64,000 nt of DNA from Candidatus Paceibacterota bacterium (lineage in GTDB: Bacteria > Verrucomicrobiota > Verrucomicrobiia > Limisphaerales > UBA8199). The stretch is from NCBI GenBank assembly GCA_035452965.1, contig DAOTCE010000004.1:1-64000 (forward strand), read 5' to 3'. Under the pieces are notes generated by a model. That model searched no databases, was not told where the DNA came from, and worked only from the letters and a program-made list of their open reading frames with translations. How positions within the stretch are numbered: position 1 is the first letter of the stretch; each line of letters begins with the position of its first letter. Shown one piece after another: positions 1 to 7,508 of the stretch. The position numbers and the translations under genes were made by a program.

Positions 1-481
1 TCTCGCCGATGGTGGTGTCCCAGTTGGCGGACACGGTGGCGACCTGCTTGATCTCTTCCTTGTCCTTCACCTTCTTGGTGATCTTGTCGAGGTGCGCCAC
101 GGCGGCCTCGACGGCTTTCATGACGCCGCGCTGGATGCCGATCGGGTTGCCGCCGGCGGTCACGAACTTCAGGCCTTCGCGGTAGATGGCTTCGGCCAGG
201 ACGGTCGCGGTGGTCGTGCCGTCGCCGGCGGCGTCGCTGGTCTTGCTGGCGACCTCGCGCACCATCTGGGCGCCCATGTTTTCATAAGGATCTTCCAGCT
301 CGATTTCCTTGGCAACGGTGACGCCGTCTTTGGTCACCGTGGGGGAGCCGAATTTCTTGTCGAGCACGACGTTGCGGCCCTTGGGGCCGAGGGTGGCGGT
401 TACGGCGCGGGAGAGCTTGCTCACCCCGCGGAGCACGGCCTGCCGTGCGGCTTCGTCGAAGAGTAATTGTTTAGCTGCCAT
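1..481 (-). CDS. groEL: Chaperonin GroEL, N-terminal part (cut by window edge)
   Basis: ATP-dependent cytoplasmic folding chamber subunit (Hsp60), partner of GroES. The visible 160 residues start MAAKQLLFDEAARQAVLRG. They contain the GroEL ATP-site stretch TLGPKGRNVVLDKKFGSP, the KDGVTVAKEIELEDPYENMGA segment family-typical for this position, and the DAAGDGTTTATVLAEA nucleotide-binding motif. About 70 percent of a usual 540-residue protein lies beyond base 1, so completeness cannot be judged. It is the last gene of a dnaK-groES-groEL series, 49 bp downstream of groES. That gap contains a short TCAACC-type repeat. Identification is certain; the absence of the 3' part is only the window limit. 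Confidence 0.97.
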   Translation of the reverse strand, partial: MAAKQLLFDEAARQAVLRGVSKLSRAVTATLGPKGRNVVLDKKFGSPTVTKDGVTVAKEIELEDPYENMGAQMVREVASKTSDAAGDGTTTATVLAEAIYREGLKFVTAGGNPIGIQRGVMKAVEAAVAHLDKITKKVKDKEEIKQVATVSANWDTTIGE

Positions 482-490
482 ATTAGTAGA

Positions 491-514
491 TAGTCAATTG
501 TTGATGGTTGATAG
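491..514. repeat. Short TCAACC-type repeat between groES and groEL
   Basis: Read on the minus strand this is CTATCAACCATCAACAATTG followed by ACTA. It resembles the TATCAACCC/TCAACC sequences found inside two coding regions of this window (25791-25819 and 54251-54278). It occupies about half of the 49-bp groES-groEL spacer, upstream of the groEL start. Confidence 0.5.
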
Positions 515-530
515 CCTCAGAAGTTGAGCC

Positions 531-824
531 TTATTCAAGGATGGCCAGGAGGTCGTCCGAGCTGAGGAGCTTGTACTCCTTGCCGTCGATCTTGATTTCG
601 GTGCCGCCGTACTTGCTGACCAGCACCCGGTCGCCGACCTTGACTTCGAACGCCACTTTCTTGCCGTCGTCGTCCTTTTTGCCCGTGCCGAGCACGCGGA
701 CGATGCCTTCCTGTGGTTTTTCCTTGGCGGTATCGGGGATAATGATTCCGCCCTTTTTCACTTCTTTCTCTTCAACCGGCTCTACCAGAACCCGGTCGCC
801 GAGAGGTTTTACGTTTAATGCCAT
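531..824 (-). CDS. groES: Co-chaperonin GroES
   Basis: 97-residue Hsp10 that caps the GroEL chamber, the usual length for the family. It begins MALNVKPLGDRVLVEPVEEK. It has the mobile-loop region GGIIIPDTAKEKPQEG, then VRVLGTGKKDDDGKKVAFEV and the GDRVLVSKYGGTEI segment typical of GroES. It lies 71 bp downstream of dnaK and 49 bp upstream of groEL on the same strand, so the three are probably co-transcribed. A GroES-GroEL pair directly behind DnaK, without grpE or dnaJ in between, is the only slightly unusual aspect. Confidence 0.98.
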   Translation of the reverse strand: MALNVKPLGDRVLVEPVEEKEVKKGGIIIPDTAKEKPQEGIVRVLGTGKKDDDGKKVAFEVKVGDRVLVSKYGGTEIKIDGKEYKLLSSDDLLAILE

Positions 825-895
825 AGTTTGTTTCTCTTTTGGTTTATGATGTTTTGCGTTGAATCAAAATCCCGCCGCACCCGCTGCGGGAAAAT

Positions 896-2839
896 CTACT
901 TCTTGTCGTCCACTACCTCGGCGTCAATGATCGGCCCTTCGTCCTTGCCCTTTTTCTCCTCGGGTTTGGCGTCGCCGCCGGCCTCCGGGCCAGGTTGGCC
1001 TTGCGCCTTGCTGGCGCGCGCCTTTTCCGCCGCCGCCTTGTAGAGCTCCGCCGATACCGCCTGCCAAGCCTCATTCAGCTTCTCGCTGGTGGAGCGGATG
1101 GCGGACGCGTCCGAGCTTTTCAGCGCTTCCTTCACTTCTTTGATGGCGTCCTCGATCTTGCTCTTGTCGCTGCCGGAAATCTTGTCGGCATTCTCCTTGA
1201 GCATCTTCTCGGACCGGTACACTGCGTTGTCCGCTTCGTTGCGCTGCTCGATCTCCTCGCGGCGCTTCTTGTCGTCCTCAGCGTGCGCCTCGGCCTCCTT
1301 GCGCATCTTCTCGATCTCATCCTTGGTCAGACCGCTGCTGGCCGTGATGGTGATCTTCTGCTCCTTGCCCGTGCCCAGGTCCTTGGCGCTGACGTGCAGG
1401 ATGCCGTTGGCGTCTATGTCGAAGGCGACCTCGATCTGCGGCACGCCTCGCGGCGCGGGTGGGATATCCGTCAGATGGAACTTGCCGATGGTCTTGTTGT
1501 CCCGGGCCAGCGGCCGTTCGCCTTGCAGGACGTGAATCTCCACGCCGGGCTGATTGTCCGAGGCGGTGGAGAAAATCTCTGACTTGCGCGTGGGAATGGT
1601 GGTGTTGCGCTCGATGAGTTTTGTAAACACGCCCCCGAGCGTCTCAATGCCCAACGAAAGCGGCGTGACATCGAGCAGCAGCACATCCTTGACCTCACCC
1701 TTGAGCACGCCGGCCTGAATCGCCGCGCCGATCGCCACCACTTCGTCCGGGTTCACCCCCTGATGGGGGGCCTTGTTCACCAGCCCGTGAGCGGTGTCCA
1801 CGACTTTGGGCATGCGCGTCATGCCCCCAACCAGCACCAGCTCATTGATGGCGCGCGCGTCGAGGCCCGCGTCTCCCAGGCAATGCTTGACCGGCGCAAC
1901 CGTGCGTTCGAAGAGGTCGTCGCAAAGCTGCTCCATCTTGGCGCGCGTCAGCTTCATGCTGATGTGCTTTGGCCCGCTCGCGTCCGCTGTGATGAACGGC
2001 AGGTTGATCTCGTACACCTGGGAGCTGGACAGGGCGATCTTGGCCTTCTCCGATTCCTCCTTGATCCGCTGGAGCGCGTCGGCTTGCTTGCGCAGGTCCA
2101 TGCCGTGCTCTTTCTTGAACTCGTCCAGGATCCAATCCATGATCCGGCCATCCCAATCGTCGCCGCCCAGGTGGGTGTCGCCGTTGGTGGCCTTGACCTC
2201 GAAGACGCCGTCCCCGATCTCCAGCACTGAAATGTCGAACGTGCCGCCGCCCAGGTCATACACCGCGATCTTCTCGTCCTTCTTCTTGTCCAACCCGTAG
2301 GCCAGCGAAGCCGCCGTTGGTTCGTTGATGATGCGCAGGACTTCCAGGCCGGCGATGCGGCCGGCGTCTTTGGTGGCCTGCCGCTGGGAGTCGTTGAAGT
2401 AAGCCGGCACCGTGATCACCGCCTGGGTGATCTTCTCGCCCAACCGCATCTCCGCGTCGGCCTTCAACTTGGCCAGCACCATCGCCGAGATTTCCGCCGG
2501 GGTGAATTGTTTGGGCTTGCCCTCAATCTCCACCTCCACCACCGCGTCGCCATTTGCAGCCGCGACCACCTTGTAGGGCACGCGCTTGCGTTCCTCCTCG
2601 ACTTCGGTGTACTTGCGCCCCATGAACCGCTTGATGGAATAGACGGTATTTTTCGAATTGGTAACCGCTTGCCGTTTGGCGGCATCCCCCACGAGCCGCT
2701 CACCGGACTTGGTGAACGCCACCACCGATGGCGTTACACGCCGCCCCTCTGAATTCTCCAGCACGACCGGTTCCCCGCCCTCCATGGCTGCCATGCATGA
2801 GTTCGTGGTGCCTAAATCAATGCCAATTACTTTTGCCAT
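896..2839 (-). CDS. dnaK: Molecular chaperone DnaK (Hsp70)
   Basis: 647-residue ATP-dependent cytoplasmic Hsp70. The reading frame is open 26 codons further upstream. The start is placed at 2839 because the protein then begins MAKVIGIDLGTTNSCMAAME, the canonical DnaK N-terminus, and AGGAG lies just upstream. The nucleotide-binding domain shows GIDLGTTNS, AVITVPAYFNDSQRQATKDAG, the DLGGGTFDISVLE phosphate motif and LVGGMTRMP. The substrate domain and lid follow (about 390-647). The tail is Gly/Pro/Lys/Asp-rich and ends in IDAEVVDDKK, like other bacterial DnaK tails. It is first in the dnaK-groES-groEL series. A cluster of TGGCAC boxes lies upstream. Confidence 0.98.
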   Translation of the reverse strand: MAKVIGIDLGTTNSCMAAMEGGEPVVLENSEGRRVTPSVVAFTKSGERLVGDAAKRQAVTNSKNTVYSIKRFMGRKYTEVEEERKRVPYKVVAAANGDAVVEVEIEGKPKQFTPAEISAMVLAKLKADAEMRLGEKITQAVITVPAYFNDSQRQATKDAGRIAGLEVLRIINEPTAASLAYGLDKKKDEKIAVYDLGGGTFDISVLEIGDGVFEVKATNGDTHLGGDDWDGRIMDWILDEFKKEHGMDLRKQADALQRIKEESEKAKIALSSSQVYEINLPFITADASGPKHISMKLTRAKMEQLCDDLFERTVAPVKHCLGDAGLDARAINELVLVGGMTRMPKVVDTAHGLVNKAPHQGVNPDEVVAIGAAIQAGVLKGEVKDVLLLDVTPLSLGIETLGGVFTKLIERNTTIPTRKSEIFSTASDNQPGVEIHVLQGERPLARDNKTIGKFHLTDIPPAPRGVPQIEVAFDIDANGILHVSAKDLGTGKEQKITITASSGLTKDEIEKMRKEAEAHAEDDKKRREEIEQRNEADNAVYRSEKMLKENADKISGSDKSKIEDAIKEVKEALKSSDASAIRSTSEKLNEAWQAVSAELYKAAAEKARASKAQGQPGPEAGGDAKPEEKKGKDEGPIIDAEVVDDKK

Positions 2840-3254
2840 ATAAAGCTCCTGGATACAAAAAGCCTTTTTCCTCCAAGCAGTGCCGGTGCCATTGGCGTGC
2901 GTTATTCGTAAGTGCAATATCCACAGTCGCTTGTAACGTTTCCTGGTTTTCTGCCCTCCGGTAGAATGTGTGCCATTAGTGCCAACTTGGCACAGTTACG
3001 CCCCGTGTGGCACACTTCTCCTGGCACAACTCACTGGAGCGCTGTCGGCCCGTTACTCATTCTTGACGCACCCAACGGTGTCGGGCAGGATGCGCGGGTG
3101 ACTTCCGTTGCTGGCCGCACTTTCCGTCGTCTTCCCGCGGGGTTGATGGCCGGGCTGTAACTCAATGTCGGCATCGCACGATTCATCTGTCCGGCGCCAG
3201 GCGCCATTGTCGGCGGTTTTCAGGATTTTTGCGCCGACGCCGCCTGCGGCAGTG
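2840..3254. other. 415-bp divergent intergenic region between dnaK and an OPA-type transporter
   Basis: No gene is supported here apart from a possible 30-residue N-terminal extension of the plus-strand transporter (start at 3165). The region must hold the promoters of dnaK (minus) and probably of the transporter (plus). Its main visible structure is the TGGCAC/GTGCCA box cluster at 2970-3027. I found no CIRCE element (TTAGCACTC-N9-GAGTGCTAA). Confidence 0.6.
2970..3027. promoter_or_regulatory. Cluster of five TGGCAC/GTGCCA half-sites, one pair a perfect palindrome
   Basis: GTGCCA occurs at 2970-2975 and 2979-2984. TGGCAC occurs at 2988-2993, 3008-3013 and 3022-3027. The middle pair forms a perfect 7-1-7 palindrome GTGCCAA-C-TTGGCAC (2979-2993). 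Five hexamer hits in 58 bp, about 130 bp from the dnaK start, look like an operator. TGGCAC also matches a sigma-54 -24 element, but I found no GC element 12 bp downstream in either direction, so an operator reading is preferred. Confidence 0.5.
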
Positions 3255-4526
3255 ATGTTGCAGGATCCGGCGGAGATCAAAGCCCAGTATCGCTACTGGC
3301 AGCGCCGCATTCTGGTCTCCACGATCGTCGGTTACGCGATGTTCTACTTCGTCCGCAAGAATCTGAGCATCGCGATGCCCGGGCTGGGGAGCGACTTGGG
3401 CATTGGCAAGGCCGACCTCGGCCTCTTTCTTACATTACACGGGCTGCTTTACGGTGTCTCCAAGTTCGCCAACGGATTTCTGGGGGACCGCTGCAACGCC
3501 CGCACCTTCATGACCGTGGGGTTAATCCTCTCGGCGATCGTGAACATCTTCTTCGGCTTCAGCTCGGCCGTCCTCACGCTGGGCTTGCTATGGATGCTCA
3601 ACGGATGGGTTCAGGGCATGGGATTTCCTCCATGCGCCCGGCTGATGACGCATTGGTTTTCGCCCAAAGAGCTGGCCACCAATTTCTCGGTCTGGAACAC
3701 GTCGCACTCCATTGGGGCGGGGCTGGTGGTGGTGTTGTGCGGCTACCTGGCGGCTTATGGCTGGCGGCTCTGCTTCTTTGTGCCGGCGGGCCTCGCCATC
3801 CTGTGCTCGATCTTCCTGTTCCTGATGCTGCGGGACACGCCGCCTTCCCTGGGGCTGCCGGAAGTCGAAGGCACCGCGCAGGGCTCAGATTCGAGGAGCT
3901 TCTCCTCGGCACTGCTCAAACAGGTCTTTGGCAACAAATACATCTGGCTGCTCGCGATGGGGAGTTTCTGCGTCTATATCGTCCGCTATGCGGTGTTGGA
4001 TTGGGGCCCGACCCTTTTGACTGAAATGAAGGGTGTGAAGTTGACGCATTCGGGCTGGATGGTGGCTGGCTTTGAGGTGTCAGGCGTGTTGGGGATGCTG
4101 CTGAGCGGCTGGCTGACGGATCGCGTGTTTGGGGGCCGGGGCGCGCGAGTATGCGTGATTTGGATGGCACTGGCGGGACTGTCTATCCTCGTCTTTTGGA
4201 AGCTGCCAACTCATTCCCCGTGGGTGGGCGCCCTGCCGCTGTGCCTGGCGGGGTTCTTTATCTATGGCCCCCAGGCCCTGGTGGGGGTGGTGGTGGCCAA
4301 CCTGGCCACCAAGCGGCTCGCGGCCACAGCGATCGGTTTCACCAGCATTTTTTCCTATGCCAGCACCCTGGTTTCGGGATGGGGCCTGGGCTGGCTGGTC
4401 GAACACCACGGCTGGAACGCGGCCTTCGCTGGCCTGGTGGCGGTGGCTGCCGTTGGCATGCTGTTCTTCGCCCTGGTATGGCCTGCCAAAGCCCACGGTT
4501 ACGCAGCCGCGCCGGCTCACGCTTAG
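3255..4526 (+). CDS. MFS transporter, organophosphate:phosphate antiporter family (GlpT-like)
   Basis: Predicted 12-TM inner-membrane antiporter of 423 residues, exchanging an organophosphate such as glycerol-3-phosphate for phosphate. It aligns by eye with GlpT: FYFVRKNLSIAMP near the N-terminus, GMGFPPCARLMTHWFSPKE after TM4, and VYIVRYAVLDWGPTLL in the second half. These keep the two arginines that bind phosphate in GlpT (Arg45 and Arg269 there). The frame is also open from an ATG at 3165, which would add 30 residues of low hydrophobicity; 3255 gives a more usual N-terminus. A second family member and a glycerophosphodiesterase follow, supporting a glycerol-phosphate role. The exact substrate is inferred. 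Confidence 0.85.
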   Translation: MLQDPAEIKAQYRYWQRRILVSTIVGYAMFYFVRKNLSIAMPGLGSDLGIGKADLGLFLTLHGLLYGVSKFANGFLGDRCNARTFMTVGLILSAIVNIFFGFSSAVLTLGLLWMLNGWVQGMGFPPCARLMTHWFSPKELATNFSVWNTSHSIGAGLVVVLCGYLAAYGWRLCFFVPAGLAILCSIFLFLMLRDTPPSLGLPEVEGTAQGSDSRSFSSALLKQVFGNKYIWLLAMGSFCVYIVRYAVLDWGPTLLTEMKGVKLTHSGWMVAGFEVSGVLGMLLSGWLTDRVFGGRGARVCVIWMALAGLSILVFWKLPTHSPWVGALPLCLAGFFIYGPQALVGVVVANLATKRLAATAIGFTSIFSYASTLVSGWGLGWLVEHHGWNAAFAGLVAVAAVGMLFFALVWPAKAHGYAAAPAHA

Positions 4527-4921
4527 TGCCTCAATCCCCTGTTCCCGGACCGGATAGCTGCCCCAGTGCGACAACGCTGTGAAACCCGTTAGACCCCGGT
4601 GTGGTTCCCATGGGGCCCGACCCCCATGGGAACCACACCGGGGTCCCGCCGCATTGGCACCGTCCCAACGCCGTGGTTGGCTTGGGCTTAATTTGCCTCA
4701 GCCCAGGGGCATAGGCGGAAGCTGGCGGGCGTGGCTGGATACACCCGGCTTGTGGCGCAGCTCTTGAGCCCGCCTTCCCGGTGAGATCATTTTGCCAGAT
4801 GCAGGCCAGGTTGGATTCTGCGCTGTGGGCAGGCCATACGTCAGTGGATTTGCGAATTCACGCACTTGGTTTGCGCGTTGCTTCGCGGATTGAAGTCTGA
4901 TACGAAGTTTCCAAGCATTCG
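4527..4921. other. 395-bp intergenic region with hairpin repeat
   Basis: No convincing gene. It contains the perfect 22-bp hairpin at 4594-4643 and its partly conserved flanks. The rest (4644-4921) shows no recognisable element other than whatever promoter serves the next transporter. Confidence 0.6.
4594..4643. repeat. Dispersed hairpin repeat, copy 1 (22-bp perfect stem)
   Basis: Arms at 4594-4615 and 4622-4643 are perfectly complementary over 22 bp (left arm begins CCCCGGTGTGGTTCCC), with the 6-base loop cccgac. The element at 20379-20426 has the same stem, shortened by one base pair, and the reverse-complement loop gtcggg, so it is the same element inverted. Flanking bases also match partly. 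It resembles a REP/BIME-type dispersed palindrome. It lacks a T-tract, so it is not a classic terminator. Confidence 0.85.
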
Positions 4922-6358
4922 ATGGGGCCTCCGAACTTGAGCAGTGCCGGGCGTGAATCAACCGGGCGGAGTTGGAATCCGCTGCGATGGTTCGCTGCCG
5001 GCGCCGACGCGCCGCGGATTACGGATCCAGAGCGCATTAACCAGTGGTACCGCCGTAACCGGCTGTCGGTTATGTTCGCGATCACCTGTGGCTACGGCTT
5101 CGGCTACACCTGCCGCCTGCCGCTGGCGGTGATGAAAAAGCCGCTGCTGGACGAAGGGGTATTCACGGCCGAATGGCTGGGGCTGATCGGCTCGGGCTTC
5201 TCCATTGGTTACGCGCTGGGCAAGCTGGTCAACGGCTTCCTCGCCGACTATGCCAACGTGCGCCGGTTCTTTGCCGCCATGGTGCTGATGTCGGCGCTGA
5301 TCAACCTGGCCATGCTCGGCTTTGTCTCCCCTTGGGCCTGGGCGATTCTGTGGGGGCTGAACGGGTGGTTCCAGGGCGCCGGCTCTCCTTGCAGCGGGGT
5401 CTCGCTGGCCAACTGGTTCAGCGCCCGGGAACGCGGCCGTTACTACGGCATCTTCAGCAGCTCACATTCACTGGGTGAAGGGTTGACGTTTGTGTTCAAC
5501 TCGCTGCTGGTCGCCAACCTGGGCTGGCGGGCGGGTTTCGCGGGCCCCGGGGTCTTCTGCATACTGGTCGCGTTTGGCATCCTGCTGTTGCTCCGCGACC
5601 GGCCCGAAACGATGGGCCTGCCCCCGGTCGCGGACTGGCGCAATGACCATCCCGCCCCGACGCCCAACACCGGCGCGCCGTCCGAGGTCGGGCGGAACCA
5701 GTTCCAGGCACTGCGGATGCCGGCGATGTGGGTGCTGGGGCTCTCCAGCGCCTGCATGTATGTCAGCCGCTACGCCATCAACAGTTGGGGCATGCTTTAC
5801 CTCCAGGAACACCGGAATTACACCATGGTCGAAGCCGGGCTAATGCTGGGATTAAACACAGGAGCGGGGCTGGTCGGCTGCGTGGTCTATGGTTTCGTCT
5901 CCGACAAGTTCTTCAACGCGCGCCGCCCGCCGGTGACGCTTATTTTCGGTCTGCTCGAAGTCATCGCGCTGGCGGCCATTTTCTTTACGCCGCCGGGTCA
6001 TCCGGTAGTGTTGTCGGCGGCGTTCCTGCTTTTCGGCTTCACCCTTAGCGGCTTGCTGGCGGTGCTGGGCGGGTTGTTCGCGGTGGACATTGTCGGCCGC
6101 AGGGCCGCCGGCGCGGCCATGGGGTTCATCGGCATCGTCAGTTATCTCGGCAATGCGATGCAGGAATGGGTTAGCGGGCTGCTGATTCAGCGGGGCCTTA
6201 CCGTGGAGACGGTCACCAAACTCAATGAACAAGGACAAGCCATTGCCACTGAGGTCAAACACTACGACTTCGACGCCGCGATCGCCTTCTGGATCGGCGC
6301 TTCGGTGTTGTCGGTGGTGCTGGCGGCAACGTTATGGCGAGTCAAGACAAAGGAATGA
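4922..6358 (+). CDS. MFS transporter, organophosphate antiporter/UhpC-like
   Basis: 478 residues, predicted 12-TM inner-membrane protein of the same family as the preceding transporter but clearly diverged from it. Family marks are FGYTCRLPLAVMKKP, LNGWFQGAGSPCSG..LANWFS and YVSRYAINSWGMLYL; both substrate-binding arginine positions are present. It has a longer hydrophilic N-terminus (about 40 residues), so a later start is possible. It ends 10 bp before the glycerophosphodiesterase gene, implying one transcript. It could transport a different phosphorylated sugar or serve as a UhpC-type sensor, but no uhpA/uhpB-like regulators are visible nearby, so transport is more likely. Confidence 0.8.
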   Translation: MGPPNLSSAGRESTGRSWNPLRWFAAGADAPRITDPERINQWYRRNRLSVMFAITCGYGFGYTCRLPLAVMKKPLLDEGVFTAEWLGLIGSGFSIGYALGKLVNGFLADYANVRRFFAAMVLMSALINLAMLGFVSPWAWAILWGLNGWFQGAGSPCSGVSLANWFSARERGRYYGIFSSSHSLGEGLTFVFNSLLVANLGWRAGFAGPGVFCILVAFGILLLLRDRPETMGLPPVADWRNDHPAPTPNTGAPSEVGRNQFQALRMPAMWVLGLSSACMYVSRYAINSWGMLYLQEHRNYTMVEAGLMLGLNTGAGLVGCVVYGFVSDKFFNARRPPVTLIFGLLEVIALAAIFFTPPGHPVVLSAAFLLFGFTLSGLLAVLGGLFAVDIVGRRAAGAAMGFIGIVSYLGNAMQEWVSGLLIQRGLTVETVTKLNEQGQAIATEVKHYDFDAAIAFWIGASVLSVVLAATLWRVKTKE

Positions 6359-6368
6359 AATCAACGAA

Positions 6369-7385
6369 ATGAATATGCTCACATACCAACTCTCACAGTG
6401 GACCAGAGGAGTGCTTTCGCGCCGGATGCTGTTGCTGGCGCTGGCGTCATCGGTGGTCGGCCTGGCCTTGCCAGGTTCGGCCAAAGTTGTGCCATCGAGC
6501 TTCAACCGCATTTACGCGGAGTTCCAGCAGCCCGCAGGCACCAAGGTGCTGGTCGCCGCGCACCGCGGCCTGTCGGGACGCTCGACCGGCGCGTGGGAGA
6601 AATACCCGGAGAATTCGCTGGCCGCCATCGCCGACTGCATTGAGAAGGGCATTGATATCGTGGAAGTGGATGTGCGCAAAACCAGGGACGGCCACCTCGT
6701 CATGTGCCACGATTCCAAGGTGGACCGCACCACGGACGGCACCGGCGCCATCAGCGACATGACGCTCGCCGAAATCAGGCAACTCCGTCTCCGGCTCGGC
6801 GTCGGCGGCACCAACGCCCCCGTCACCGACCACCGCATGCCGACCCTCGATGAAGTCATGCTGCTGGCCAAGGACAAGTGCATGGTAAACCTCGACAAGG
6901 CCTGGATCATCGTTCCCGAATGCTGTGCGGTCCTCAAGAAGACCGGCACCATCCGGCAGGCCATCTTCAAATCCAGTTACAGCGCCGCCCGGTGCGAGGT
7001 TGATTTTGCCCACCTCGACCCGCCCGTGTTCTTCATGCCCATCATTCTCCACAAGAAGGGCTGGGAGAAGGACAAGGTCCAGGGCTGGGCGCAACTCGAA
7101 CCTTACATCCGCCTGACCAAACCTTGCGCCTTCGAACTGGTCTTCGTTTCCGACGACGATCCCATCGTCTCACCGGAGATCACGGCCAGAATCAAGCGGC
7201 ATGGCGCCCGGGTGTGGATCAACACCCTGTGGGACAGCCTGGCGGCGGGACATACCGATGCCAGGTCGCTGACGGACCCGGCCGGCGGTTGGGGCTGGGC
7301 AATCAGCCGGGGTGCGAACATCATCCAGAGTGACGAATCGGAGCGTCTGCTCTTGTATCTCCGTTCTCGCGATCTCCATTGGTGA
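6369..7385 (+). CDS. Exported glycerophosphodiester phosphodiesterase
   Basis: 338 residues. It hydrolyses glycerophosphodiesters to glycerol-3-phosphate plus an alcohol. The start at 6369 is chosen because AAGGA lies 7-11 bases upstream and the N-terminus is then a positively charged segment followed by the hydrophobic stretch MLLLALASSVVGLALPGSA, a probable signal sequence. Catalytic marks are HRG at 65-67, EN at 81-82, EVDV with Glu99 and Asp101, and His114 in CHDSKVDRTTDGTG. It is 10 bp behind the second organophosphate transporter, so products released in the periplasm could be taken up by the neighbours. A 9-bp inverted repeat follows the stop codon. Confidence 0.9.
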   Translation: MNMLTYQLSQWTRGVLSRRMLLLALASSVVGLALPGSAKVVPSSFNRIYAEFQQPAGTKVLVAAHRGLSGRSTGAWEKYPENSLAAIADCIEKGIDIVEVDVRKTRDGHLVMCHDSKVDRTTDGTGAISDMTLAEIRQLRLRLGVGGTNAPVTDHRMPTLDEVMLLAKDKCMVNLDKAWIIVPECCAVLKKTGTIRQAIFKSSYSAARCEVDFAHLDPPVFFMPIILHKKGWEKDKVQGWAQLEPYIRLTKPCAFELVFVSDDDPIVSPEITARIKRHGARVWINTLWDSLAAGHTDARSLTDPAGGWGWAISRGANIIQSDESERLLLYLRSRDLHW

Positions 7386-7390
7386 ATGCG

Positions 7391-7431
7391 GCAGCCGGCG
7401 ACCGTTGGACCGCAATCCCATTGCCGGCTGC
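7391..7431 (+). terminator. Hairpin after the glycerophosphodiesterase operon
   Basis: GCAGCCGGC (7391-7399) pairs with GCCGGCTGC (7423-7431), a 9-bp perfect stem with a 23-base loop, starting 6 bp after the stop codon. There is no T-tract, so if it ends transcription it is probably not a simple intrinsic terminator. Confidence 0.35.
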
Positions 7432-7508
7432 GCCTCAAACCGCCGCGCTTTCCATTTCTTGACGCGCCGGGGCTAAAGCAGTTACATGGGCGGCGAAACA
7501 CCTCCTAT

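Noticed and set aside
2988..3010. Sigma-54 promoter from TGGCAC boxes near dnaK
   Set aside because: No TTGC-type element lies 12 bp from the GG of any box in either orientation; the closest case (TGGCACAGTTACGCC) has GC one base too near.
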